From Weissella paramesenteroides ATCC 33313 (GTDB taxonomy: Bacteria > Bacillota > Bacilli > Lactobacillales > Lactobacillaceae), in NCBI RefSeq assembly GCF_000160575.1, contig NZ_GG697129.1, positions 124,001 to 188,000 on the forward strand: 64,000 nt of DNA. Direction: 5' to 3'. The position numbers and the translations under genes are program-made. The first letter of the stretch is position 1; each line of letters begins with the position of its first letter. Under the pieces are notes generated by a model. The model had not been told where the DNA came from. It saw only the letters and a list, made by a program, of their open reading frames with translations, and searched no databases. This document shows positions 53,201 through 62,186 of the stretch, in pieces.

Positions 53201-54130
53201 ATGCAAAATGTTGTTATTATTGGCAGTTTAAACATTGACGTATTACAAAAACTAGATCGCTTACCTACTGTTGGTGAAACAATCAGCATTAACAGTAAAT
53301 CAACTAACTTTGGTGGCAAGGGAGCAAATCAGGCAGTTGCTGCCGCTCGCCAAGGTGCAACCGTGTCCTTCATTGGGGGTGTTGGCGAGGACCCAGAAGG
53401 TCGCTCATATATTGACCTACTCAATGAAGAAGGTATTCATACCGATGCCATTTACACAAAATCAGTACCCACCGGTACCGCTTATATTATGCTCGAAAAA
53501 AATGGTCATAATACAATTTTAGTCTACGGTGGCGCAAACATGGCGCTATCCAGAGCAGATATTGATCAAGCACAAGATTTAATTAAACATGCTGATGTTG
53601 TGGTCGCACAACTAGAAGTTCCACAAGACGCTATCAAAAGGGGGTTTGAATTAGCGCATCAATATGGAGCCAAAACAATCCTAAATCCTGCACCTGTCAC
53701 AGATCATGTTGATCCTGACATTTTAAAAAACACTGATTTATTGGTGCCTAATGAGACTGAAGCGGCTGCCCTACTTGGCTTAGAGCCAACGACAGACTAT
53801 GAAAAGCTAGTTGCCCGGACACCACTATTCAAAGATAATTTGGCAATAGAAAATGTCATTATTACCCTCGGCGAACACGGTGCCTTCTATACAATCCATG
53901 GTAAGCCGGGGCTAATCAAAAGTTTTAAGGCTGATGCAATTGATACGACGGCCGCTGGTGACACTTTCATTGGCACAATTGCTGCCACACTTGCTGCTGA
54001 CCTATCTAATATTGAAGAGACTTTAAAAAAGGCTAGTATTGCCAGTAGCATTGTCGTTTCACGACCTGGTGCCATTCCTGCCATTCCTTATCAAGATGAA
54101 ATTGTCGCAAAATTATCATCAAATAACTAA
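53201..54130 (+). CDS. rbsK: Ribokinase
   Basis: Phosphorylates ribose from nucleoside hydrolysis to ribose-5-phosphate. The 309-residue PfkB-family kinase shows GSLNIDVLQKLDRLPTVGET at the start, NFGGKGANQAVAAARQGA (about 38-55) and the catalytic Asp in DTTAAGDTFIGTI (about 250). GAGGG precedes ATG. First gene of rbsK-rpiA-transporter, divergent from nupC. Confidence 0.95.
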   Translation: MQNVVIIGSLNIDVLQKLDRLPTVGETISINSKSTNFGGKGANQAVAAARQGATVSFIGGVGEDPEGRSYIDLLNEEGIHTDAIYTKSVPTGTAYIMLEKNGHNTILVYGGANMALSRADIDQAQDLIKHADVVVAQLEVPQDAIKRGFELAHQYGAKTILNPAPVTDHVDPDILKNTDLLVPNETEAAALLGLEPTTDYEKLVARTPLFKDNLAIENVIITLGEHGAFYTIHGKPGLIKSFKADAIDTTAAGDTFIGTIAATLAADLSNIEETLKKASIASSIVVSRPGAIPAIPYQDEIVAKLSSNN

Positions 54131-54144
54131 GGAAGTATATCAAC

Positions 54145-54822
54145 ATGAATATTAATTTACAGAAAAAGAGCGCTGCACAAGCAGCTGTCAACTATATTGA
54201 TGAAGGCATGATCGTTGGACTAGGTACTGGTAGCACGGCAAACTACTTTATTGAAGCTTTAAGTAAAAAAATAAAAGCCGCCAACTGGCACTTAACTTGT
54301 GTGACAACTTCTACAAAGTCACGCCAACTCGCTGAATCCTTAGGCATACACGTTGTTAGTATTGATGATGTTAATCACATTGATGTAACCGTCGATGGTG
54401 TTGATGAATTCGATCCACAATTAAATGGTATCAAAGGTGGCGGTGTAGCACTTTTATTTGAAAAAATTGTTGCACTTAGCTCTAACAAGAATATATGGAT
54501 AGTTGATACCTCCAAAAAAAGTGATAAATTGGGTAGCTTTTTACTCCCTGTAGAAATTATACCATTTGGTTCTGTGCAACTGTTTACAAAGCTAAGTCAA
54601 ATGAACCTAAAACCACAATTCAGAGTGGATAATCAAAACCAAAAAGTATTAACTGATTCCAAAAATTATATTATCGATGTCGACATCAGTCATGTCTCCG
54701 ATATTCATAAATTGGCTGATACCCTCAAGTCATTGACAGGTATCGTAGAACACGGTCTATTCCTTGATCTTTGTCATACAGTGATTATTGGCGGCGAACA
54801 TATTGAGAAGATTGACAGGTAA
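54145..54822 (+). CDS. rpiA: Ribose-5-phosphate isomerase A
   Basis: Interconverts ribose-5-phosphate and ribulose-5-phosphate. The 225-residue protein shows VGLGTGSTANYFIEAL (about 25-40), the active Asp/Lys in TVDGVDEFDP...KGGG (about 81-101) and the C-terminal GIVEHGLFLDLCHTVIIGG. It follows rbsK by 14 bp and links nucleoside ribose to the phosphoketolase pathway. Confidence 0.96.
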   Translation: MNINLQKKSAAQAAVNYIDEGMIVGLGTGSTANYFIEALSKKIKAANWHLTCVTTSTKSRQLAESLGIHVVSIDDVNHIDVTVDGVDEFDPQLNGIKGGGVALLFEKIVALSSNKNIWIVDTSKKSDKLGSFLLPVEIIPFGSVQLFTKLSQMNLKPQFRVDNQNQKVLTDSKNYIIDVDISHVSDIHKLADTLKSLTGIVEHGLFLDLCHTVIIGGEHIEKIDR

Positions 54823-54825
54823 ATT

Positions 54826-55776
54826 ATGCTATATATTTTAAGTCTGTTCGCTGGACTTGTTTTAGCTGTCCAGAATCCTTATAACGTCAATCTTGGTAAA
54901 CAATTACACTCCCCTATTCTAGCAGGATTCATGACATACATCATTGGTACCATCGAATTTCTTATTGCCTTGTTTGTACTAAAAATTAATGTTATTTCAG
55001 TTTTGTCGGAAACGTTTCAGAAGGGATTCCCATGGTTTATTGGTGGTATCCTAGGGGCAATTTATATTACAAGTATCATTATCCTTTTCCCAAAATTAGG
55101 TCCAATTAAAGCAGTGATTTATCCAACCCTTGGTCAAGTCACTTCTGGTATTTTAATTGATGCAATGGGTTGGTTTAATGTCCAACAAAGCCCACTAAAT
55201 ATGATTAAAATCATTGGCCTTGTACTACTCATTATTGGTGTGATTTTGAGTGCCTATACTCCCAGGGTAAATAAGTTGAACGATGTGAATTCTAATAACT
55301 GGTTGCTCTGCCTTTGGGGATTTATTGCTGGTGTCCTATCGACAATTCAAGGAATATTTAACGGTAATTTGGGGACGTTACTACATAAAACGGCTGAATT
55401 CCAAAATTCAGCTGAATTGGCTGCCTCGATTGCATCATCGTTTATCGCATTCTTGTTTGGAACATTATTACTCTTAATCGTCGTTAGCGTAAATCGAGAA
55501 CTCACACCTGGTAAATTTGTATCCGGGGTTCGGTCTGGTACAGCATGGGCCGCATCTTCAATGGGCGCATCTTTTGTCCTATGCATGACTATTTTAAATC
55601 CAACAATTGGCCCCGGTTTAACAGTCAGTTTGAGTATTATTGGACTAATGATTGGTTCGATCACCATTGAACATAATGGTTTGTTCCAAGTTCAAAAAAA
55701 TAAAACAACCCGACTAAAAATAATCAGTGTCGCTGTCTTCACTATCGGTATCATCATCATTAAAGTTGTTGGTTGA
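54826..55776 (+). CDS. Duplicated YdcZ-type DMT transporter
   Basis: A 316-residue membrane protein of about ten helices, built of two YdcZ (DMT, formerly DUF606) units: residues 1-145 and about 160-316. Each repeats the layout A-x-Q-x-x-x-N-x-x-L-G near its start (AVQNPYNVNLG, TIQGIFNGNLG) and a GPxxxxxxYPTLGQ or GPGLTVSLS segment. Most YdcZ proteins are about 150 residues. The 3-bp gap to rpiA makes it part of the ribose operon, so ribose or a nucleoside may be its substrate. Confidence 0.8.
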   Translation: MLYILSLFAGLVLAVQNPYNVNLGKQLHSPILAGFMTYIIGTIEFLIALFVLKINVISVLSETFQKGFPWFIGGILGAIYITSIIILFPKLGPIKAVIYPTLGQVTSGILIDAMGWFNVQQSPLNMIKIIGLVLLIIGVILSAYTPRVNKLNDVNSNNWLLCLWGFIAGVLSTIQGIFNGNLGTLLHKTAEFQNSAELAASIASSFIAFLFGTLLLLIVVSVNRELTPGKFVSGVRSGTAWAASSMGASFVLCMTILNPTIGPGLTVSLSIIGLMIGSITIEHNGLFQVQKNKTTRLKIISVAVFTIGIIIIKVVG

Positions 55777-55784
55777 TATTACAG

Positions 55785-55861
55785 CAAGTCTTCAGTCTTT
55801 TGGAACACGTTTAAGGGGGCATCAATCTACCCAATTTAAATGAGTAGATTGATGCCCCCCT
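55785..55861. repeat. Hairpin element and bidirectional terminator (55.8 kb)
   Basis: Arms AGGGGGCATCAATCTAC (55814-55830) and GTAGATTGATGCCCCCCT, T-ended both ways. Left of it, CAGTCTTTTGGAACACGTTTA matches the right edge of locus B (CAGTCTCTTGGAGCGCGTTTA) at most positions. The stem resembles that at 37.6 kb. Confidence 0.75.
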
Positions 55862-55891
55862 TTCAGTTTATGATGCCTTGTTATAGCTCAT

Positions 55892-57187
55892 TCACTTGTT
55901 TTCTATTTGCTCCAAGCTTGAATGTTTTGAAGTTTCGAGCATGCGGATATAAACCAACAAACTAACTAAAATTGCGAAGGAAACATAGAAAAAGAAAATA
56001 TTTTCGTGACCGATACTTTTCGTCCATAGCGCAACATATTCAACAGTACCTCCAAAGATGGCAACAGTCAAACCATAAGGTAAGCCAACACCTAACGCTC
56101 GAATTTCAGTTGGAAACATCTCTGCTTTTACTATGGCATTGATCGATGTATAACCACTAACAATCAATAATCCACCCAACATCAATAGAAAAGCCATTAT
56201 CGGACTTGAAAAATATTTCAAACCAATAAAGATTGGTACTGTGAGTAAGGTTCCCAAAATACCAAACCAATACAACAACGGCTTACGGCCAATTTTATCC
56301 GAAATAGCACCAAACAATGGTTGGATTGCCATAAAGATTAGCAAGGCCAAAAAATTGATCGCCGTTACTATTCGATTTGATAACCCAAGAGAATTAATCA
56401 TGTACTTTTGCATATAGGTGGTGTACGTATAAAAGGCAATCGTACCACCAAAGGTCAGGCCAACAACCGTTAACACTTGCCTTGGATATTGCATGAGTAT
56501 TCGTAATGAACCACGTGATGCCTTATCCTTTTGATTCGCCGTATTTTTAAATTGTTGCGTTTCATCCATTGATAAACGAAGATAGAGCACTAAGATTGCT
56601 CCCAATGCCCCAATTACAAACGGAATTCGCCAACCCCAAGCTTGTAGTGCTGATTCATTTAAGAAAAATTGCAAAATGCCTTGAATCGCAAGGGCTGCAA
56701 GTTGGCCACTAATTAATGTGACATATTGGAAAGATGCATAGTATCCACGCCGGTTTGACGAAGCCATTTCTGATAAATAGGTTGCTGAAATGCCATACTC
56801 ACCACCTAGTGAAAGGCCTTGAACCATACGTACCAAAATCAAAATTGCGGGCGCAAAAATACCAATCGTTTTATAACTAGGAATCAGTGCAATAATCATG
56901 GAACATGTTGCCATAATTGTTACTGACAACGTTAGCGCTGCACGTCGACCACGAACATCAGCATATTTTCCCATGAACAAACTTCCCAATGGACGCATTA
57001 AGAAACCAACGGCAAAGACACCTGCCGCACTCAATAGTTCCGCGGTCTGATTAGTACTTGGAAAAAAAGATGGCGCGAAATAAACTGTAAATGATGCGTA
57101 AATGTACCAATCGAACCATTCAATCATATTACCTAAGGAACCTTTGATGATATTAGCAGTGATTTGCCGTTGGCTAAAGTTTTGCAT
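55892..57187 (-). CDS. MHS-family MFS transporter (KgtP/ProP type)
   Basis: A 431-residue 12-helix transporter. The metabolite:proton symporter signature is seen at GNMIEWFDWYIYASF (about 19-33), MRPLGSLFMGKYADVRGRRAAL (about 64-85) and RMVQGLSLGGEYG (about 118-130). Relatives carry 2-oxoglutarate, citrate, shikimate or proline/betaine; the substrate here is unknown. It lies downstream of the M20 peptidase gene with a strong terminator between. RBS GAGAGG. Confidence 0.9.
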   Translation of the reverse strand: MQNFSQRQITANIIKGSLGNMIEWFDWYIYASFTVYFAPSFFPSTNQTAELLSAAGVFAVGFLMRPLGSLFMGKYADVRGRRAALTLSVTIMATCSMIIALIPSYKTIGIFAPAILILVRMVQGLSLGGEYGISATYLSEMASSNRRGYYASFQYVTLISGQLAALAIQGILQFFLNESALQAWGWRIPFVIGALGAILVLYLRLSMDETQQFKNTANQKDKASRGSLRILMQYPRQVLTVVGLTFGGTIAFYTYTTYMQKYMINSLGLSNRIVTAINFLALLIFMAIQPLFGAISDKIGRKPLLYWFGILGTLLTVPIFIGLKYFSSPIMAFLLMLGGLLIVSGYTSINAIVKAEMFPTEIRALGVGLPYGLTVAIFGGTVEYVALWTKSIGHENIFFFYVSFAILVSLLVYIRMLETSKHSSLEQIENK

Positions 57188-57304
57188 GTCTGGCCTCTCT
57201 TTCTCATGTAATTAATTTTCTTCTAATAATAGTCACATATAAACGCGGTGTCAACTAAGTTATGAAACTTATTAATATCATATTTCATTAATAATAAATT
57301 CAAA

Positions 57305-57357
57305 AAACCACCGTATAATCATGAGCATTTTTCGCACTGTTGATTATACGGTGGTTT
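57305..57357 (-). terminator. Terminator of the M20 peptidase gene
   Basis: 17-bp arms AAACCACCGTATAATCA and TGATTATACGGTGGTTT with a 19-base loop; T-ended on the minus strand. Confidence 0.9.
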
Positions 57358-57380
57358 AAATTATGATTGACAATCGATTC

Positions 57381-58532
57381 CTACTGCAAAAATTCACGAG
57401 CAATTTTTTGATAAATTTTAATCAACGATAGATAACTACTAATGGTCGTGTATTCATTGAGTTGATGTGAAGATTTGTCCCCATCAGCACCTAAAATCAC
57501 TGTAGGCAGACCTGGATTATTCTTCACAAAGACACTGGCATCGGTTGCACCATTCATCGTCAATAAATCAACTTGACGATCTGTAAACGTTTCTTGTGCC
57601 GCTTGTTTAACGATTTGAATAAAACCATTATCACTTGCTGTTTCAACTGGTTCAAAATTATGAATAATTTCCAAAGATAGTTGGGCATCATATTGCTGAT
57701 TTAGTTCTTCCACAGCTGCTTCAATTCGCGCAATCACCTGTTGATTATCAAACGCTTGGGTGGGACGAATATTACCTAATAATTCAGCAGTAGCTGGGAT
57801 AGTGTTAACCTGCTCACCACCGTGAATGACCGTAATACTGTGCTGCACCCGTCCCAAGTAAGGATCTTCTGGAGTATCTGCAAAAAGGTCTTTTTCTAAA
57901 TTAATATAATTGACCAAACCTTGAATGGCATTAATCCCCTGGGCTGGACGTGAGCTATGAGCCGCTTGACCACGACTTGCAATGCGGTAATTAAAACTTC
58001 CTGAATGAGCAAAAATAATTTGACCATCTGTAGGTTCACCAATCACAAGTGCATCAGCATCATCGATGGCGTGTTGCTCATTTAAACGATATGCACCAGG
58101 CGTACCAAATTCTTCGCCTGCCGTCGCAATAAAACGCAGTGTTCCATTTAATGTGACCGCAGGATTTTCAGCTAATTCAATTAAGGCGATCACTTCAGCA
58201 GCTAAACCACTCTTCATATCCGCTGCCCCACGTCCATAAAGTTTATCACCAATTATCTGTGCCCCAAATGGTGGTTGTTCCCAAGCTGATTCATCATCAA
58301 TTGACACTGTGTCTTGGTGACCAGATAATACCAGAATCTTCTGATCAGCATTTTTACTGCCAATTTCAGCTTGTAGATTTGCTCGTTTATCGCCAAATTC
58401 ATCAATTGTTGCCTTAATTCCATGTTCAGCAAATACCTGTTGTAGATATGTCGCAACTGCTAACTCATTACCATTGACGGTATTGATATTAACCAAATCC
58501 TGTAAGATCTTAATTTTATCTGCTTTTTCCAT
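57381..58532 (-). CDS. M20 family metallopeptidase (ArgE/DapE/ACY1 type)
   Basis: A 383-residue zinc deacylase/peptidase. Metal ligands: His/Asp in VLSGHQDTVSIDD (about 69-81), Asp in GRGAADMKSGLAAE (about 98-111), Glu pair in TAGEEFGTPGA (about 131-141), and a C-terminal His in GADGDKSSHQLNEY. The frame opens at 58547, but GGGGGAT is six bases from ATG 58532. A T-box leader precedes it, so an amino acid pool controls it; it may release that amino acid from an N-acyl or peptide form. Annotations as succinyl-diaminopimelate desuccinylase would be unsafe without context. Confidence 0.88.
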   Translation of the reverse strand: MEKADKIKILQDLVNINTVNGNELAVATYLQQVFAEHGIKATIDEFGDKRANLQAEIGSKNADQKILVLSGHQDTVSIDDESAWEQPPFGAQIIGDKLYGRGAADMKSGLAAEVIALIELAENPAVTLNGTLRFIATAGEEFGTPGAYRLNEQHAIDDADALVIGEPTDGQIIFAHSGSFNYRIASRGQAAHSSRPAQGINAIQGLVNYINLEKDLFADTPEDPYLGRVQHSITVIHGGEQVNTIPATAELLGNIRPTQAFDNQQVIARIEAAVEELNQQYDAQLSLEIIHNFEPVETASDNGFIQIVKQAAQETFTDRQVDLLTMNGATDASVFVKNNPGLPTVILGADGDKSSHQLNEYTTISSYLSLIKIYQKIAREFLQ

Positions 58533-58586
58533 AATGACATCCCCCATTAATTACATCTTTTTCTATTACTAGATATTCTCTAAACA

Positions 58587-58835
58587 AAAAAGCTTTCACC
58601 CCTTGTTCAAGGACGAAAGCTTCGCGTTACCACCTTAATTTGTACTCTTCTTACAAACAGTACCTCCATCACTTACCCAGTTAGCAAGTGAGACCATAAC
58701 GAGTCTACCCGTAACCATTGCTTGCACAATGATTAATGCTCAGAGCTCATCTTCGTTTCTTTTCATTTGCGGTCTTCTCAGCTAACGACCTTCTCTGGAC
58801 AAACTACTTAGAAATTACTCTTCTCATCATCGCAA
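58587..58835 (-). promoter_or_regulatory. T-box riboswitch, specifier probably AUG (Met)
   Basis: On the minus strand a leader contains a stem I with the AGTA S-turn side (about 58818-58821), a distal GGTCGTTAGC..GAAGACC loop, and CGAAG-ATG-AG, where aligning to known T-boxes places the specifier at 58748-58750 (AUG; GAU one base off is the alternative). The T-box AAGGTGGTAACGCG is at 58623-58636. It is followed by the terminator AAGCTTTC/GAAAGCTT plus TTTTTT (58587-58622). Uncharged tRNA would favour read-through into the M20 gene. Confidence 0.88.
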
Positions 58836-58933
58836 TTTTCTAATAATTATCTAATAAAGAAGTTACTCGCTTTGGCGGTTGTTTGCAAGTGGTTTTTGAT
58901 AATTAAAGTAACCAAATTTTGTCAAAATACAGC
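58836..58933. other. Spacer between the T-box and the DUF4767-like gene
   Basis: Contains the T-box promoter region on the minus strand; no gene seen. Confidence 0.4.
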
Positions 58934-59737
58934 TTATCGATACGCATTAAGTAGATTTTGCAATTCTGCCTGTGCCGCTTGATCTTCTGAAACTTTAAAA
59001 GTATACGATGGACCATACGGATTTTTTTGTCCTTCATCGGTATATTCAGCAAAACCAGCTGATAAACTTGCATCACCCTCAGCCAATTTTAGTTCATATA
59101 CCTTGCCGTTATCACCAAGCATATACTTCGTAATTGGCTTGCTCATTTCGGCTTTATCCCCATAACCACCAGCAATCGTCACTACGGCATCATCTTGGCG
59201 ACCAACAGATCCATCTTTCATTGTTAAGAAAACACAACCGCCGATCGCATGGATTGGAAACGCTGACGGACCAGGATTATTTTGGTCTTGTACTTGAATT
59301 TCACCATCCGTTGTATTAGCGTACCAATCTCCTGTCCCGGCTGCCCCATGATCAAAATACCAATCGGTCACTGCCATATTACCAACCTTTGCGCGCCCAG
59401 CTGCCCAATTCAAAAAATCCGCATTAACTGCCTGTTTCTGTGCTGTCGTTAATTGAACCGGTTCATTAGTCGTTGGTTCTTCAGAACTGGAAGAGGTCGA
59501 AGAAGTTGATGATGATTCACTCACACTTGACGATGTCTGGTGTGAACTAGACTTTTTTTCACTAGTCGCTTTCTTTTTATCCGCACTATCCATTTTTTTA
59601 GATAGTGAACTATTTTTAGCTCGTTCCTCCTTTAGGTCTCTATCCTGTGACTGTTGGTTAACGTACAACATACCACCTGCCCCGAGACCAATAGCTACTA
59701 CGACAATAATCGTTCCTATCCAAGCTCCCTTACTCAT
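58934..59737 (-). CDS. Membrane-anchored DUF4767-like protein
   Basis: A 267-residue protein: one N-terminal transmembrane helix (about 7-27, no lipobox), a charged segment, a Ser/Thr/Glu-rich spacer (about 60-92), then an outside domain (about 95-265) with WAAGRAKVGNMAVTDWYFDHG, FPIHAIGGCVF and YMLGDNGKVYEL, matching the DUF4767 pattern in lactobacilli. Function is unknown, presumed cell surface. It has GGGG before its start. The next gene downstream is the M20 peptidase, separated by the T-box. Confidence 0.75.
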   Translation of the reverse strand: MSKGAWIGTIIVVVAIGLGAGGMLYVNQQSQDRDLKEERAKNSSLSKKMDSADKKKATSEKKSSSHQTSSSVSESSSTSSTSSSSEEPTTNEPVQLTTAQKQAVNADFLNWAAGRAKVGNMAVTDWYFDHGAAGTGDWYANTTDGEIQVQDQNNPGPSAFPIHAIGGCVFLTMKDGSVGRQDDAVVTIAGGYGDKAEMSKPITKYMLGDNGKVYELKLAEGDASLSAGFAEYTDEGQKNPYGPSYTFKVSEDQAAQAELQNLLNAYR

Positions 59738-59848
59738 TTGAAATCCCCCTTTGATTACAATGGTATATGAAAATTATAGCATTATATAGGTGATTCCTTT
59801 ATTTGGGCGAACTATGGGTAATACGCTTTAAAACTGTCCATAATAAAA

Positions 59849-59880
59849 AGCCACCAAATATATCAAAAAATTTAGTGGCT
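59849..59880 (-). terminator. Terminator of the GPH transporter operon
   Basis: AGCCACCAAAT and ATTTAGTGGCT arms (one G-T) followed by T residues on the minus strand. Confidence 0.75.
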
Positions 59881-59927
59881 AATATTGTTCGATAATTATT
59901 GCAGAGATGTAATCTAGTTTTCCCAGA

Positions 59928-61265
59928 TTAACTAACTCGCTCTAACAAGTCCTTTTTAATTTGAGCTTCTTTTTTCTCAAACTTTGAATAAGTTAACATG
60001 ATGGCAGCACCAATCATAAAGCAGATTGCTGGTAACCAAATAAATGAGAACTTAATACCTGCTAATGCAGATGCAGTTTGTTGTTTGTGAGCAACATAAC
60101 CAGCAGCAGCCATAATCTTAGAAGGTAAGAAACCTCCTAGTCCTGATCCCATCTTGATGCAGAAAGCACTACCAATTGCTGTCAAGAAGCCCGCTGAACG
60201 GATGCCGTTCTTCCATTCACCATAGTCAACCGTATCTGACAACATAGCAAATGGCATTGATACAGCGATTCCCGTACCGATTGAAGTGAATATCCATGCA
60301 GCCGCAATTAACGCAAAATTGCTACCAACAAATCCCATTAGAATTTGACCAAGCGATGCGATTGAAAAACCAATAATCAAAGTTTGTCCCTTTGAGAATT
60401 TTCTAACCATAAATGGAATCAAAATGTTTCCGACGACTTGGAACAGAACCAATCCATTTAGTAATGATGCATAATTTAGATGTCCTAAATTATATTGTGC
60501 ATAATAGATAACTGTTGATGTACGTACTGTATTTCCCAACCAGTACATCACATTGGCTAAAACAATAATAACCCATGGCCAGTTCCCACGCATTGCTTTA
60601 AAACTGTCTTTGATTGGAATACTTTGTACTTCTTGAGGACCTGAATTAACTTCTTGTGTCTTTGCAAAGGCGAAGATGAACATCAATAGTCCGATTACAG
60701 AGTAGACAGCAGCTGTAATTGCAAACCCTTTTTGGTCATTACCACCACCAAAGAAAGCGACCAATGGCAAAGTAAATGAAGCTGTCACGAAGTAACCAAT
60801 ATTACCACCAACCATACGGTAAGAATTCAATTTCACACGCTCATCTGAATCATTACTCAAATTAGGTAAAATTGAAGTAATTGGTGTTGAAATACCTGTA
60901 TAAATAATTCCCGTGATTAAATATGTCACCAAGGCATAGATACCTTTTTGTGCCGCAGATAAATCTGGTGACAAAAATGATAGCGTTAAAAAGATTGCAA
61001 ATGGCGCAGCAAGCCATAAGAACCACGGGCGGCTTTGCCCATACTTAGAATGCGTATGATCAATAATCAATCCCCAAATTGGTGCATCTAATGAATCAAT
61101 CACTCGTGCAACTAGTAAAATCGTTCCAGCTGCACCGACAGAAATACCAAACACATCAGTATAGAAATATAGAATGAAACTTGTTAGTGTACAGTAAAGC
61201 AAATTTCCTGCCGTGTCAGTACTGGCATAAGCTAGGATATTTGTCAGGCTTAATTTTTTTTGCAT
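59928..61265 (-). CDS. GPH-family glycoside/pentoside transporter
   Basis: A 445-residue 12-helix symporter of the glycoside-pentoside-hexuronide:cation family. Marks: the N-terminal YASTDTAGNLLYCTLTSFILYFYTDVFGI (in pieces), ARVIDSLDAPIWGLIIDHT (about 53-71), and AMLSDTVDYGEWKNGIRSAG (about 344-363). It carries a sugar or glycoside with a cation. It follows the AraC regulator by 15 bp and would serve the large protein at the right edge. Confidence 0.92.
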   Translation of the reverse strand: MQKKLSLTNILAYASTDTAGNLLYCTLTSFILYFYTDVFGISVGAAGTILLVARVIDSLDAPIWGLIIDHTHSKYGQSRPWFLWLAAPFAIFLTLSFLSPDLSAAQKGIYALVTYLITGIIYTGISTPITSILPNLSNDSDERVKLNSYRMVGGNIGYFVTASFTLPLVAFFGGGNDQKGFAITAAVYSVIGLLMFIFAFAKTQEVNSGPQEVQSIPIKDSFKAMRGNWPWVIIVLANVMYWLGNTVRTSTVIYYAQYNLGHLNYASLLNGLVLFQVVGNILIPFMVRKFSKGQTLIIGFSIASLGQILMGFVGSNFALIAAAWIFTSIGTGIAVSMPFAMLSDTVDYGEWKNGIRSAGFLTAIGSAFCIKMGSGLGGFLPSKIMAAAGYVAHKQQTASALAGIKFSFIWLPAICFMIGAAIMLTYSKFEKKEAQIKKDLLERVS

Positions 61266-61280
61266 TATGTTTCCCCAAAA

Positions 61281-62144
61281 TTATTTTTTATAAGTGGCGC
61301 GATATGTCTTAGGCGCCATCCCCGTCATTTTTTTAAACTGATTTGTAAAAGAGATATAGTTTTCAAATCCGACTAATTCGGCAATATTCTTAATCAACTT
61401 GTTAGTGTGAATCAAATATTGTTTGGCCGTTTCAATACGAATTTCTTCTAAAAGTTCTATTGCCGTTTTCCCATAGACTTTAGTCATCACACGGGCAATA
61501 TAGTTAACATGCAGATGAAATTCATCAGATAAGCGATTATTATCAATATGTTCAGCTAAATGTTCAGCCAAGAATAGGTGAACTTTTTCTGCTAGCATGG
61601 TGACACGATCTTTTGAAATACCACGAGTATCAATATATTTAAGAAATTTTAAAAATAATTCTTCTGTATACCAGATACTGTCAATTCGACTACTTTCGGT
61701 ACTTTTTTGAATTTCATTTAGTAAATCAAAAATCAAATTTGGCTCAGTAATTTCACCTAGTTTTGGTAATTGCAATGTATAGGATTTTTGATGAAAATGT
61801 AATTCTGGAATCGGCAATTCAGATACAAAGCGCATTGGAAAATTACTTTGTTGCCATCTTGAAGTTGTATAGATATGCATCCAGAAAAAACTTGTTTCCT
61901 CTTCGCAAGGTTGCCAAGAATCGTGTTCACCATTTGGTAGAAGGATAAACATTTCATTTGCGTGAATTGTGTACTTTTTGCCATCTTCACGTAAAAATAA
62001 CGCACCCTTCTTGACGAAAATTAAATCAAAGAAGCCAATATTATATCGATGATCATGGCTTTGCCCTGCTTTAAACGTAATATAATTTCCTTCGATAAAA
62101 CTAGGAAATGGTGGCATTGAAATCGAAATAATTTGTTGATCCAT
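61281..62144 (-). CDS. AraC-family regulator
   Basis: A 287-residue activator: N-terminal cupin-like sensor (about 15-150; HDHRYNIGFFDLIFVKKG, HANEMFILLPNGEHDSWQP) and two C-terminal helix-turn-helix units (about 190-285; LSDEFHLHVNYIARVMTKVYG and IKNIAELVGFENYISFTNQFKKMTG). Such proteins sense a sugar and switch on the flanking transport/hydrolase genes. RBS GGAGG. It lies 42 bp after the big upstream gene. Confidence 0.93.
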   Translation of the reverse strand: MDQQIISISMPPFPSFIEGNYITFKAGQSHDHRYNIGFFDLIFVKKGALFLREDGKKYTIHANEMFILLPNGEHDSWQPCEEETSFFWMHIYTTSRWQQSNFPMRFVSELPIPELHFHQKSYTLQLPKLGEITEPNLIFDLLNEIQKSTESSRIDSIWYTEELFLKFLKYIDTRGISKDRVTMLAEKVHLFLAEHLAEHIDNNRLSDEFHLHVNYIARVMTKVYGKTAIELLEEIRIETAKQYLIHTNKLIKNIAELVGFENYISFTNQFKKMTGMAPKTYRATYKK

Positions 62145-62186
62145 CCTTTTTCCTCCGATACATCACCAAAATTAGTCACTAACTCA

